This document shows positions 33,148-41,921 of a stretch of 48,232 nt of DNA, piece by piece (position 1 is the stretch's first letter; the number at the start of each line of letters is the position of its first letter). The notes beneath the pieces were generated by a model, which worked only from the letters and a program-made list of their open reading frames with translations, ran no database searches and had not been told where the DNA came from. The stretch comes from an uncultured Victivallales bacterium. Its GTDB lineage: Bacteria; Verrucomicrobiota; Lentisphaeria; Victivallales; UBA1829. A program made the translations under genes and the position numbers. The stretch is from positions 1 through 48,232 of the forward strand of contig CALXRI010000023.1 in NCBI GenBank assembly GCA_944390795.1, written 5' to 3'.

Positions 33148-34513
33148 TCTGCGCGGACTGCGGAAGGGATTCCCGGATTTTCAGCTCCACCTCGCGTTTG
33201 GGATCATACGCAAGATAGGTTGTGCTGGTCGGGAATGCGAATTCCAGCCCCTCTTCGTTGAAGCGCTTGAGAATCGCGCGGTTGATTTCATCCGTCCAGT
33301 CGAGTCCCTGCCAGTAGGCTGTTGTGTTGTACCACAGGATCACCTGAAGATTCAGGGAACAGGCTGCGAATTCCAGAAAATGAATCCGCGGAGGAAACTG
33401 CGGATCTACGGATGCATGATGGTCGAGAATTTCATGAAGAACGGCGACGGCGCGTTCGAGTTTTTCTGGCGGAGTGTCGTAAACCAGTCCGAGTGTCATG
33501 ATCCGTTTGATCGTCGGACGGCAGGAAATGTCTTCAATCGTGACATTGGCGGTTATTTTGTTCGGGATTGTCACCAGGAATCCGTCCGGCGTCCGGATTC
33601 CCGTGCTGCGCAGTCCGACCCGTTCCACCGATCCTTCTCTGCCGTCGATGCGGATGTAGTCGTTGACCTTGAATGGACGGTCGATGATAATCATGAGAGA
33701 GCCGAAAAAGTTGGCGATGGTGTCCTGTGCCGCAAAGGCGATGCCCAGTCCGATGACGCCCGCGCCCGCGAGAATCGCGGTGACATTGATTCCGAACACG
33801 TTCTCGCAGAGAAAGAAGAAGGTGAACATGATGACAAGAACCTGGATGACGCGCCCGATCACCCGGACGGCGAGTTCGTCCATGCTGGTGTTTTTCCCGT
33901 TCAGCGAGAAGAATCTCAGAAAAACCGCGTCCAGGAGTTTGAAGAGATTCAGAACCAGCGCCGCCACCGAGATTGTGACAAGGCCGAAGTAGAGTTTCTC
34001 AAAAAAGAGATAACCCCGACCCGGCAGACACAGCAGCATCGGAAGAAAACTCAGGAAAATACCGCTGAAAAGGAGGAAGGCTGAAAGTGGACCTGCCAGA
34101 AGAGCGCAGAAGGCTCCCGGGTTTTTCGTCCGGAACAGACGCGACGTGATTTGCCACCATTTGTGTTTGATGAACCAGCGGCAGAAAAAGGAGATGAGAA
34201 TGCTCAGAACAGTTCCGCAGAGCGCGGTCAGCAGTCTGCGGAGCTCAAAACCTCTCCAGTTCATGAGCTTTTCCGCTTCATCGGAAACCGTGCGGACAAG
34301 GGATTGGAAAATGGTGAGATAGGCTTTTGTCTCATTCCCGCGGATGGTTTTGTCGTTCATGTCGATTCCCAGGGTTTCGAGAAGAGTCTGTTCCTGGATC
34401 TGTTCCTCGGTGTCCGCCTTCTCTTCCGGCTCCGCCGCCGGTTCCGCCTGCATGGCAAGGCAGATGCCGAACAGAATGAATGACAACAGGACAGCCCCAC
34501 TTTTTCGAATCAT
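33134..34513 (-). CDS. mechanosensitive ion channel protein (MscS family)
   Basis: 459 residues. It opens under membrane tension to release solutes during osmotic downshock. It has a signal-peptide-like N-terminus (MIRKSGAVLLSFILFGICLA), an acidic periplasmic segment, about four membrane helices, then the pore helix and beta domain with 'AGAGVIGLGIAFAAQDTIAN' and 'FFGSLMIIIDRPF', the core MscS motif. The start at 34513 gives the signal sequence; a longer frame to 34858 reads into the divergent promoter region and the other gene. Confidence 0.93.
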   Translation of the reverse strand: MIRKSGAVLLSFILFGICLAMQAEPAAEPEEKADTEEQIQEQTLLETLGIDMNDKTIRGNETKAYLTIFQSLVRTVSDEAEKLMNWRGFELRRLLTALCGTVLSILISFFCRWFIKHKWWQITSRLFRTKNPGAFCALLAGPLSAFLLFSGIFLSFLPMLLCLPGRGYLFFEKLYFGLVTISVAALVLNLFKLLDAVFLRFFSLNGKNTSMDELAVRVIGRVIQVLVIMFTFFFLCENVFGINVTAILAGAGVIGLGIAFAAQDTIANFFGSLMIIIDRPFKVNDYIRIDGREGSVERVGLRSTGIRTPDGFLVTIPNKITANVTIEDISCRPTIKRIMTLGLVYDTPPEKLERAVAVLHEILDHHASVDPQFPPRIHFLEFAACSLNLQVILWYNTTAYWQGLDWTDEINRAILKRFNEEGLEFAFPTSTTYLAYDPKREVELKIRESLPQSAQTDGN

Positions 34514-34555
34514 GATGTTCCGTTCCCCTCTTGTAATTTTTCGGATTCTTTCCGA

Positions 34556-34585
34556 TTGGATATTGTATTTTCGGAGATATATAAT
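34556..34585 (+). promoter_or_regulatory. promoter of uracil-DNA glycosylase gene
   Basis: TTGGAT (34556-34561), 18-bp spacer, perfect TATAAT (34580-34585). The -10 box lies on top of the mscS promoter's -10 on the other strand. Confidence 0.6.
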
Positions 34586-34608
34586 ACATTGCTTTTTCCA
34601 AAAGGCAA
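34581..34608 (-). promoter_or_regulatory. promoter of mscS, overlapping the divergent one
   Basis: Read on the minus strand: TTGCCT (34603-34608), 16-bp spacer, TATTAT (34581-34586). Its -10 shares five positions with the plus-strand TATAAT. Confidence 0.55.
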
Positions 34609-34633
34609 ATCGCCGGGAGGTTGTTTCCGTATT

Positions 34634-35488
34634 ATGAGCAGGCCGGATCTTTTCGATGAAATCATCGAGTGTCTGAAAATGCAGGCGCTTGACTCTCCTG
34701 ACACCTGCCTCAGCCCGGAGGTCCGCAGGGAGTTCTATGCGGATGTCGCGAAACCGGCGCCGCCTCCTGCGCATTCGCGCCGTACGATGTCTCCCGGCTG
34801 CGCTCCGCAGCGTTTTTCCGCGCCTCCGCGCCGGTCTCCGGCGGATTCCGCACCGCATGTCTGTTCTGCCGCGCCGGACTCCGCCCCGCCCGCCGGAGGA
34901 AAAGACCCGCGGAACATGAGCTGGAGGGAACTTGCCGCCGCCGTTGCCTCGTGCAGGGGATGCAAACTCTGCCGGACACGGACGAATACGGTGTTCGGCG
35001 ACGGGAACGTCAGGGCGGAACTGATGTTTCTCGGCGAGGCGCCGGGAGCCGACGAGGATCTGCAGGGACTTCCGTTCGTCGGACGCGCGGGAGAACTCCT
35101 GACGCGCATGATCGGCGCAATGCAGTTCAACCGCGCCGAAGTCTTCATCGCCAACACCGTGAAATGCCGCCCGCCGAACAACCGCAATCCGGAACCGGAT
35201 GAAACCGAGGCATGCCGCCCGTTCATCATGCGGCAGATTGAACTGATCCGTCCGAAGGTCATCGTCATGCTAGGCGCGGTTCCCCTGCGGCTGCTTTTTC
35301 CCGAGGTCAGGGCCGGGATTACACGGATCCGCGGCAGCTGGATGGACTATCACGGGATCAAAGTCATGCCGACCTTTCATCCGGCCTATCTGCTGCGCAA
35401 TCCCGCCGCAAAGGCGGATGTCTGGAAGGATCTCCAGCTGGTGATGGCGGTGTTCGGGAAAAAGCACGTTCCCGGACGCCGCGCCTGA
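34634..35488 (+). CDS. family 4 uracil-DNA glycosylase ([4Fe-4S] type)
   Basis: 284 residues. It removes uracil from DNA. The catalytic domain (from about 96) has the family 4 motifs GEAPGADEDLQGLPFVGRAG and 'TFHPAYLLRNP', and cysteines for a [4Fe-4S] cluster: Cys107 and Cys110, then Cys178 and Cys194 (CRPPNNRNP...ACRPF). The first 95 residues are an extra Pro/Ala/Ser-rich, probably disordered tail, common as a linker to protein partners. The ATG at 34634 has GGGAGG about thirteen bases upstream, a little far. Confidence 0.92.
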   Translation: MSRPDLFDEIIECLKMQALDSPDTCLSPEVRREFYADVAKPAPPPAHSRRTMSPGCAPQRFSAPPRRSPADSAPHVCSAAPDSAPPAGGKDPRNMSWRELAAAVASCRGCKLCRTRTNTVFGDGNVRAELMFLGEAPGADEDLQGLPFVGRAGELLTRMIGAMQFNRAEVFIANTVKCRPPNNRNPEPDETEACRPFIMRQIELIRPKVIVMLGAVPLRLLFPEVRAGITRIRGSWMDYHGIKVMPTFHPAYLLRNPAAKADVWKDLQLVMAVFGKKHVPGRRA

Positions 35489-35534
35489 TCCGTTTTTCTT
35501 TTCCTGCGAGACAGATCCGCATCCCGGGAAGGGC

Positions 35535-35688
35535 TTTCATCAAAAAAACGGGTTGATCCCGCGATGCTCTGCATCGCAAGAAATTGCTTTGTGCTTTCCT
35601 TTCAGTCCTGCCGCGCTCCGGCTGCGCAAGCTTGCCGCCGGAGGTGAAATCCCCGATCCTGCGCATGCTTGCATTGCGGTAATGTATT
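35535..35688. repeat. structured intergenic repeat, copy 4 (subfamily B)
   Basis: Diverged relative to copies 1 and 3, closest to copy 2 in the middle part (GTGCTTTCCTTTCAGTCCTG). It keeps GCGATGC/GCATCGC, the CTGCGCAAGC block, GCCGCCGGAGG and the GCGCATGCTTGCAT block. It lies between the convergent glycosylase and lpd genes, 85 bp short of the lpd stop. Confidence 0.8.
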
Positions 35689-35694
35689 TTTCCG

Positions 35695-35731
35695 AAAAAA
35701 AATCCCGCGGAAACCGCAGCGGTTCCGCGGG
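35695..35731 (-). terminator. intrinsic terminator of lpd operon
   Basis: Read on the minus strand: a near-perfect stem CCCGCGGAACCGC/GCGGTTTCCGCGGG (35704-35731) followed by eight T (the A-run at 35695-35702). It is 40 bp downstream of the lpd stop and is the clearest intrinsic terminator in the window. Confidence 0.85.
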
Positions 35732-35772
35732 GACGGTTTCCTGTCCGTGAAAGGACCGGAAGAGCGCGCGCC

Positions 35773-37173
35773 TTATTTCCTTTTTCTGGAGGGAATGTGC
35801 GCGGATTCGCCGTGAACGGCATGCGCGGCTTCCATCATGGCCTCTCCGAGGGTCGGATGGGCGTGAATCGCCTTGCCGAGTTCTCTAGCCGTGATTTCCA
35901 GATGGAGCGCCGGGCAGGCTTCCGCGATCAGGTCCGTTGCATGCGGTCCGACAATGTGAACGCCGAGCACCTGATCGGTCTTGGCGTCCGCGATGATCTT
36001 GCAGAAGCCCGCCGTTTCATTGATTGCCATTGCCTTGCCGAGCGCGGCGAACGGGAACTTGCCGACCCGGGTTTCGATTCCCTCCCTGTCGCACTGCTCC
36101 TGGCTCTTGCCGACGGAACCGATTTCAGGCGAGGTGAAAATGCACCCGGGAACAAGACTTCCGTCGAATGCGTTTTTCCGGCCGCATGCGACGTCCGCCG
36201 CGACAACGCCCATCGCGCTTGCCGCATGGGCGAGCTGCCAGGACCCCGTTGCGTCGCCGATGGCGAAGATGCCGGGGACATTCGTCCGGCAGGAGGAATC
36301 CACCGGAATCCAGCCGCGTTCGTTGGTCTTGACGCCGCTTGCCGCAATGTTCATGCCGTCGAGCGCGGGCTTGCGGCCGATGGAGACCAGAAGATAGTCC
36401 GCGGAAACGGTGAGATCGCCGACCTTGCCGCTGACGCCGCTGTCATCCGCCTTGAGGTCTCCAAGCGGTTTGCCGTTCATGATTTCGATTCCCGTCTTCC
36501 GCATCTGGGCCGCCACGACGCCGGAGGTCTCGCGGTCGATGTTGGGCATGATGCTTTCGAGCATTTCCACGATCGTGACCTTGGTGCCCAGTTCGGCAAA
36601 CAGACATGCGAATTCGCAGCCGATCACGCCGCCGCCGAGAATCAGAAGCGACTTGGGAATTTCGGGAATCGAAAGCAGCTCCGTGGAAGTGATGACGCGT
36701 TTTCCTTTCGGAATGAATCCCGGGACCAGCGTTTCAGAGCCGCTGGCGATGATGATTTTATTTGCCGTGATCTCTTCAGCGGGCGATCCTTCGGCATCCA
36801 CGACTTTGACCGTTTTTCTGCCGGTAAATGCGGCGTGGCCCTTGAAGACCGTGACGCCCGCCGCCTTGAGGAGCGATCCGATTCCGCCGCGCAGGGTTCT
36901 GATGACGGAATCCTTGCGAGCAAGCATGGCATCCCAGTCGGGAGAGACCTCTCCTGTGATCTTCACACCGAATTCCATTGCGTGACGCGCCTTGTGGTAA
37001 ACGTCCACGCCGGCGATCAGGGTCTTGGTCGGAATGCATCCGATGTTCAGGCACGTTCCGCCGAGCTCCTTGCGTTCGACAAGCGCCGTTTTCGCTCCGT
37101 TTTTCGCAGCTCTGATCGCCGCGACGTATCCGCCGGGACCGCCGCCGATCACCAATACTTCGAATTCCTGCAT
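35773..37173 (-). CDS. lpdA: dihydrolipoyl dehydrogenase
   Basis: A 466-residue flavoprotein, the E3 component of 2-oxoacid dehydrogenase complexes or the glycine cleavage system. It has the FAD motif GGGPGGY (10-16), redox-active Cys41/Cys46 in GGTCLNIGC, NAD motif LGGGVIGCEFA, and the C-terminal His-Glu pair in HAHPTLGE. No E1/E2 or glycine-cleavage gene is nearby. AAGGAAGG lies upstream of the ATG. It ends the minus-strand operon. Confidence 0.96.
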   Translation of the reverse strand: MQEFEVLVIGGGPGGYVAAIRAAKNGAKTALVERKELGGTCLNIGCIPTKTLIAGVDVYHKARHAMEFGVKITGEVSPDWDAMLARKDSVIRTLRGGIGSLLKAAGVTVFKGHAAFTGRKTVKVVDAEGSPAEEITANKIIIASGSETLVPGFIPKGKRVITSTELLSIPEIPKSLLILGGGVIGCEFACLFAELGTKVTIVEMLESIMPNIDRETSGVVAAQMRKTGIEIMNGKPLGDLKADDSGVSGKVGDLTVSADYLLVSIGRKPALDGMNIAASGVKTNERGWIPVDSSCRTNVPGIFAIGDATGSWQLAHAASAMGVVAADVACGRKNAFDGSLVPGCIFTSPEIGSVGKSQEQCDREGIETRVGKFPFAALGKAMAINETAGFCKIIADAKTDQVLGVHIVGPHATDLIAEACPALHLEITARELGKAIHAHPTLGEAMMEAAHAVHGESAHIPSRKRK

Positions 37174-37203
37174 GATGACATGCCTTCCTTTCGTTTGGTT
37201 GGG

Positions 37204-38865
37204 TTATGTAAAATGCTTTTGAATCAGCCGATTGATTTTCGCACGCACGGCAAGCATGTTCTTTTCGCCGCGCGGATAATTCTCCATGCTCATCTTCCCG
37301 CCGGGAGAGAGCTTGTCAAGCTCCCTGAGAATCTTTTCCCGCGGCATTTTCGTTTCCAGAAGCTGCATGGCGCGCTGGTCCTGGAGACCTTCCCGGAACA
37401 CTTCGTAGCGGATGGAGTCTTCGGGCCTGCCGCCTTTTCCCGGATATACCAGGAAGGGGTCGCCCGCCGGAAACGCGCATCCGGAATCCGTGCATTTGTA
37501 GGGGTCGATCGGATACCTTGAAAGCCGGGAGAAGTAGAAATTGAATCCCCAGTGGAGGAAGCCTTCCACATCGTAATAATACATCTGGGCGCCCAGAATC
37601 CTGTTGCGCGAGGACGGCATGTGAATGAAACGGTTTGAGTACGTCACGGTCGGGCCGCAGCAGTAATAGGTCCAGCGTTCTTGCATGCCCGCCGCAAGGA
37701 ATTCCTCCAGATGCGCTTCGGAGGGAACCGGAGTCCTGATGATGCCGTTTTTGTAGAAGTCCACATTGGAAAGGGCGTCCATGATCTTGAATCCTTCCAG
37801 ATGTCTGCGCAGAAGGGCGGAAGCTTTTTCATAGGATTCCAGATGCTGCTGGGACGGTTCGTCGGAGCAGTGAAAATAGACTTTGTTCTGCAGTCCGTGT
37901 TTCCGGAGGAAGGCGATCAGTTCCGGCAGGAAGGCGTCCAGGAATTCGGTGTATTCCCGGGAATCGGATTCCACGTCCCAGCCGAAAATGCGTTTTTCCG
38001 CGCCGTCGACCTTCGCCATGATTTTCGGAGTGAATTTCGCGCCCCACTGGGTGAACAGGTGGGAGATTTCAAAATACCGGATTCCGCATTTTTCCGCAAG
38101 CTCGATCCAGCGTTCCAGCTTCCGGAATCCGAACGAATAGCGGCCTTTTTTCCGTGTCACGTCGACAAGCTGGACGGTCGGGCGCTCCGTGCCCGGCATG
38201 GTGTCGAGCGGCGGTGTGAAGAGCGGCGTCAGGATCATGTTGATGCCGTGTTCCGCGGCGCTCTTCATGAAGTTTCCGACAATCCGCCAGTATTCCTCGC
38301 TGAACACGTCAATCCTGTAATAAACCGCGAGACAGTCGGTGTGGAACCAGTGGGTGTTGATCAGTTTCTGCGGGGGAAGCTGTGCATTGAGCACTTCCAG
38401 TGTGAAAGACATTTTCTTCCGGATTGTCTGCTCTTCCGCGCCGGGAATCTGCACGGAAAGAGTCACGTCGATCCGGTATTTTCCGGGTTTGCAGTTTTTC
38501 GGAACCCCGACTTTGAACCACAGGGAACGCCACTGATTGCAGATCGCCTCCACGGCGTTGTCTTCCAGTTCCGATAGAAGATCCGGATAGAGACCCGGAT
38601 CGCGCGAGATGTAGTCGTCGTCAAAGGCGCTACCCGTATACTCTGCGGGGACGAGGTTCACCCGCCGCACGGAAATATGTTTTTTCAGTTCGGATTCAAT
38701 TTCAATATGGATCTCCGCCAGATTGAAGTCCACCGGCCGATATGCCAGCTGGAAGGAGAAAACTTCTCCGCGCAGCGCGGTGCCCGAGCGGTATGGAACG
38801 GACTCCGGTTCCTTTGCCGGAAGAACTTTTACGAGAGAACTGCACCATTTGGTTCTGAGTTCCAT
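37204..38865 (-). CDS. DUF4091 (glycoside-hydrolase-like) protein
   Basis: 553 residues with no signal peptide. An N-terminal beta-rich part (about 1-180) is followed by a TIM-barrel-like part with 'THWFHTDCLAVYYRIDVFSEEYW', 'VYFHCSDEPSQQHLESYEKA' and a C-terminal 'VYPGKGGRPEDSIRYEVFREGLQD', the typical DUF4091 pattern. Members are suspected carbohydrate-active enzymes; the acidic HCSDEP segment is a possible active site. The substrate is unknown. It lies 30 bp upstream of lpd. Confidence 0.85.
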   Translation of the reverse strand: MELRTKWCSSLVKVLPAKEPESVPYRSGTALRGEVFSFQLAYRPVDFNLAEIHIEIESELKKHISVRRVNLVPAEYTGSAFDDDYISRDPGLYPDLLSELEDNAVEAICNQWRSLWFKVGVPKNCKPGKYRIDVTLSVQIPGAEEQTIRKKMSFTLEVLNAQLPPQKLINTHWFHTDCLAVYYRIDVFSEEYWRIVGNFMKSAAEHGINMILTPLFTPPLDTMPGTERPTVQLVDVTRKKGRYSFGFRKLERWIELAEKCGIRYFEISHLFTQWGAKFTPKIMAKVDGAEKRIFGWDVESDSREYTEFLDAFLPELIAFLRKHGLQNKVYFHCSDEPSQQHLESYEKASALLRRHLEGFKIMDALSNVDFYKNGIIRTPVPSEAHLEEFLAAGMQERWTYYCCGPTVTYSNRFIHMPSSRNRILGAQMYYYDVEGFLHWGFNFYFSRLSRYPIDPYKCTDSGCAFPAGDPFLVYPGKGGRPEDSIRYEVFREGLQDQRAMQLLETKMPREKILRELDKLSPGGKMSMENYPRGEKNMLAVRAKINRLIQKHFT

Positions 38866-38939
38866 GATTGATCAAAAACTCCCTGTTGTTTGATTGGTAT
38901 TGCCGCGGAACGACATTCCGTGCTCTGTTTTCCGAAGCT

Positions 38940-39272
38940 TCAGATGCCCAGATTGGAAAGCATCATGCAGATTCCGTTGATGACCTTCACCAGCTGCGGA
39001 TGCGTCACCTCGAAGTCTCCGACCGCATCCCGGAGTTCGGCCGCCGAGACATCCACCTTCTCCGGATCGACTCCGTTTTCATCGGTTGCCGCGAGCGAGA
39101 GCTCCTCGGCATGCTTTGCGATGTGAAGGGCGTCCTCATGGTGTTCGGCGGCGATTTTGTCCAGTTCGCTCCGGAGTTCATCCACAAGATCGAACAGCCT
39201 GTCCTTCCGGTCGTCCGGGAGATTCGCCTCGGCTATTTTTTCCCTGATATGTTCGATTGTCCTGTCCGGCAT
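38940..39272 (-). CDS. DUF4404 family small protein
   Basis: 110 residues, acidic, largely helical. The end 'THPQLVKVINGICMMLSNLGI' and 'LVDELRSELDKIA' match DUF4404, a small family of unknown function. GGAG precedes the ATG. It starts 18 bp after the solute-binding protein gene. Confidence 0.78.
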   Translation of the reverse strand: MPDRTIEHIREKIAEANLPDDRKDRLFDLVDELRSELDKIAAEHHEDALHIAKHAEELSLAATDENGVDPEKVDVSAAELRDAVGDFEVTHPQLVKVINGICMMLSNLGI

Positions 39273-39290
39273 ATTTTCTCTCTCCTTCCC

Positions 39291-41126
39291 TTATTTTCTC
39301 AGATCGCCCATGCTGATCGGCGTGAAAGCCTGCCGCGCCGCGCTCCGTTCCGCCGGATCCACTGACAGATACTTCCATGAATGGAATCCGAAGGCGTGGG
39401 GCACGTAGTTTGTCACCCATTTATGTGTCAACATAAACGCTACTGTATAACTTTCAAATATCCACGGGCATTTTTCCGCAAGAAGTTTCGACATTTTTTC
39501 ATATTTCGCCGTTCTTTCCGGAGAATCGGGCATCGGACGGATTTCCTCATACATGCGGTCGAAGGCCGCATCCCGGAAAAAAAGACGGTTGCAGCTGTCG
39601 CAGTTCGGACCGTAGAAGAGCTGGAGGAAGTTTTCCGCGTCGGGATAATCCCCGGTCCAGGAGAGCCGGAACAGCTGAAAGCGCCCCTGATTGAGCTTCT
39701 GAAAGAAACGCGAGCGGTTGTTGAATTCAGGACGGACAATGATTCCGATCCGTTTCAGATCCGTTGCCAGAAGTTCCGCGATCTGCCGGTAAAGCGTGCT
39801 GCTGCCGGCCTGATCGAAGGTGAGTTCAAGATTTTTTCCGGTCCTCGGATCGACTCCGTCCGGATAGCCCGCCCTGCGCATATATTCCCGCGCGAGTTCC
39901 ATGTTGAAAGAACTGAACGGAGCTGCTGGCTTTTCGAGATGTCCCGCGACGCCGGGCGGCACCGGTCCGGTTGCGGGGATCATGCGTCCGTTGGACATCC
40001 TGCATCGCAGTTCCCGGTCGAAGGCGAGGCTGATCGCCCGCCGGAGATCCGGATTGTCTCCCAGGACGGGATCGGAGAAGTTGAAGCCGATATAGTTGGT
40101 CTGGAGGTCCGGCGCGGAAATCAGGCGGATGCCGCGGCTCCGCAATGCCGGGGAAAGCTCCATGTTCCCATTGACCACCGTTTCAAAATTCTCCTCCCCG
40201 AGTGCGCAGTAATCCAGTTCGCCCTGCAGAAACATCAGCCAGGAGGCCAGCGGCTGCTTTACCAGATAGCAGGTGATCTTGTCAAGAAGCGGCAGGCGCC
40301 TGGAACGGTCGGCGGGATTTTCCGCTGACGCATACAGTTCCTTCCGGTAATCCGGGTTGCGTGTCATTTCAATGACGAAATCCTTCCTCCAGCGCGTGAC
40401 GGCGAAGGGGCCGCTTCCGGCGGGATGATCCGCGAATTGATCGCGGTAATGTTCCACGGCTTTCCGCGAAACCGCCGAAAAATAGGGCAGCGCCATGGCG
40501 TAGAGGAAACGCGGATCCGGTTTTTCCAGTTCGATTTCAAACGTGAGTTCGTCGAGAATGCGGATTCCGGAGCAGAGCGTATCGTAGGGCGTCATGTCAT
40601 AAGGCTTCGCCGCCGCGGTTTTTTTCCGGAATTCGCCGATGCCCCTGATCCGGTCTCGGATCAGCCAGTAGCCGGTCGAGCGGATGCGCGCGTCCGCAAG
40701 GCGCAGAATGGAAAATGCCATGTCGCGCGCCGTGATCCGGCGCGAGGCGCGGTCGGGAAAACAGGGGGCTGCCTGAAAATAAAGATCGCTGCGCAGGCGG
40801 CAGCGGAACAGCCGCATGTCCTTTGATACGGTCGGCATTTCGGCAAGCATGGAACATTCCAGACGGTAAGGCCGCTCCCTGTGGGAATACTGAAGCGGCG
40901 TGTCATACAGGGCCCCCGCGATGGACTGGCTCGCCGTATCCGCCGCAAGCGCGGGATCCAGCGTCGTGATGCGGGTTCCCAGGGAGACGGTCAGCGTCCG
41001 GTCATGGCTCTCCCCCGTCCGGGGAGAGCAGGACACGAGAAGAAGCGTCAGGGAGAAAAACAGGATCGAAGCGTTTTTTTTCAGCATGGGGGAGCTTTTC
41101 CGCACATTCCGGCAGCGGGGGTTCAT
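39291..41126 (-). CDS. family 5 extracellular solute-binding lipoprotein (oligopeptide-type)
   Basis: 611 residues. A lipobox LLLVSCS places Cys about residue 33, and the mature part is a classic periplasmic peptide/nickel/oligosaccharide-type binding protein: 'TLTVSLGTRITTLDPALAAD', 'AFSILRLAD', 'GSGPFAVTRWRKD', 'PDLRRAISLAFDRE' and 'NNRSRFFQKLNQGRFQL'. No cognate permease or ATPase is nearby. I chose the ATG at 41126, which overlaps the Eda-like stop (ATGA); the alternative at 41087 (MLKKNASIL) gives a more standard signal peptide. The ligand is unknown. Confidence 0.88.
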   Translation of the reverse strand: MNPRCRNVRKSSPMLKKNASILFFSLTLLLVSCSPRTGESHDRTLTVSLGTRITTLDPALAADTASQSIAGALYDTPLQYSHRERPYRLECSMLAEMPTVSKDMRLFRCRLRSDLYFQAAPCFPDRASRRITARDMAFSILRLADARIRSTGYWLIRDRIRGIGEFRKKTAAAKPYDMTPYDTLCSGIRILDELTFEIELEKPDPRFLYAMALPYFSAVSRKAVEHYRDQFADHPAGSGPFAVTRWRKDFVIEMTRNPDYRKELYASAENPADRSRRLPLLDKITCYLVKQPLASWLMFLQGELDYCALGEENFETVVNGNMELSPALRSRGIRLISAPDLQTNYIGFNFSDPVLGDNPDLRRAISLAFDRELRCRMSNGRMIPATGPVPPGVAGHLEKPAAPFSSFNMELAREYMRRAGYPDGVDPRTGKNLELTFDQAGSSTLYRQIAELLATDLKRIGIIVRPEFNNRSRFFQKLNQGRFQLFRLSWTGDYPDAENFLQLFYGPNCDSCNRLFFRDAAFDRMYEEIRPMPDSPERTAKYEKMSKLLAEKCPWIFESYTVAFMLTHKWVTNYVPHAFGFHSWKYLSVDPAERSAARQAFTPISMGDLRK

Positions 41127-41779
41127 TTTCCGTTTTCCGCCTGTTCCCTGCGGATTGTCTGAACGGCGTTTACGGCTTCGGCGGCATTCTCCGCAATGCG
41201 TTTCCAGTCTTTTGCCGCAACAAGTTCCGGCGAAGCGATCCATGGTGCGCTCACTGCGACGACTTCCCGGCGCATCAGGTACCCGCGCATGTTTTCCAGT
41301 GTGACACCGCCTTTCACGAAGAACTCGATTCCGAGATGCAGGAAGGGTTCGCTGATTGCGTCGAGCGCCTTGACGCCGCCGCTCTGTTCCGCGGGGAAGA
41401 ACTGAAACTCCGTGACTCCGCTGAGCATCGCCAGCTGGATGTTGGAGGCCGTGCAGACGCCGGGCGCGAAAACGATCCGCTGACTGCATGCCTCGCGCAC
41501 CATTTCCATTTCAGTTCCGGGAGAGAAGGCGAAACGGGCGCTGGAGTCGATGGCCCGGGCAAGCTGGTCCTTGTTCAGGATGTTTCCCGCGCCGATGATG
41601 AAATCCGGCATTTCGCGGGCGATTCTGCGGATCGCCCGGCTGTGGGCGAAAGTGCGGAATACAAGTTCCATGATGGGCAGACCGCCGGAACGCAGCGCCT
41701 GCGCAGTGAGCAGCGCCTCCTCCTCGGTCTCGGCCTTCACGAAAGGAACGACCCCGAAGTCTCTCAAATTGCTGAACAT
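41123..41779 (-). CDS. KDPG/KHG aldolase-like protein with altered active site
   Basis: 218 residues, clearly of the 2-keto-3-deoxy-6-phosphogluconate aldolase family by length and layout (MELVFRT, GAGNILN, FSPG, FFPAEQSGG, KGGV). Aligned by eye to E. coli Eda, Glu45 and Arg49 are kept (Glu38, Arg42 here). The Schiff-base Lys133 is Gln126 (EFQFFPAE, codon CAG), Thr47 is Val, Thr73 is Asn and Thr161 is Lys156. Ordinary aldolase activity is therefore unlikely. The ATG at 41779 has AAGGA seven bases upstream. It is the first gene of the operon and overlaps the solute-binding protein gene. Confidence 0.85.
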   Translation of the reverse strand: MFSNLRDFGVVPFVKAETEEEALLTAQALRSGGLPIMELVFRTFAHSRAIRRIAREMPDFIIGAGNILNKDQLARAIDSSARFAFSPGTEMEMVREACSQRIVFAPGVCTASNIQLAMLSGVTEFQFFPAEQSGGVKALDAISEPFLHLGIEFFVKGGVTLENMRGYLMRREVVAVSAPWIASPELVAAKDWKRIAENAAEAVNAVQTIRREQAENGK

Positions 41780-41921
41780 TGACAAATCCTTGCAAAATAT
41801 GATGGATATTTTCCAATTATGGCGTAAATTACAGCATATCCTTATAAAATGATACGCAAATGCGCGGGAAACAAGTCATAATCAGGATAATTTTCAATTT
41901 TTTTCGGAACGAGGAGGTATT

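Noticed and set aside
35553-35750. Short protein-coding frames inside the repeat copies
   Set aside because: The same peptide-like text recurs in every copy because the DNA is repeated; stops and frames shift between copies, so it is not coding.
35797-37521. A 574-codon plus-strand frame
   Set aside because: Antisense to lpd, which has its redox cysteines and FAD/NAD motifs.
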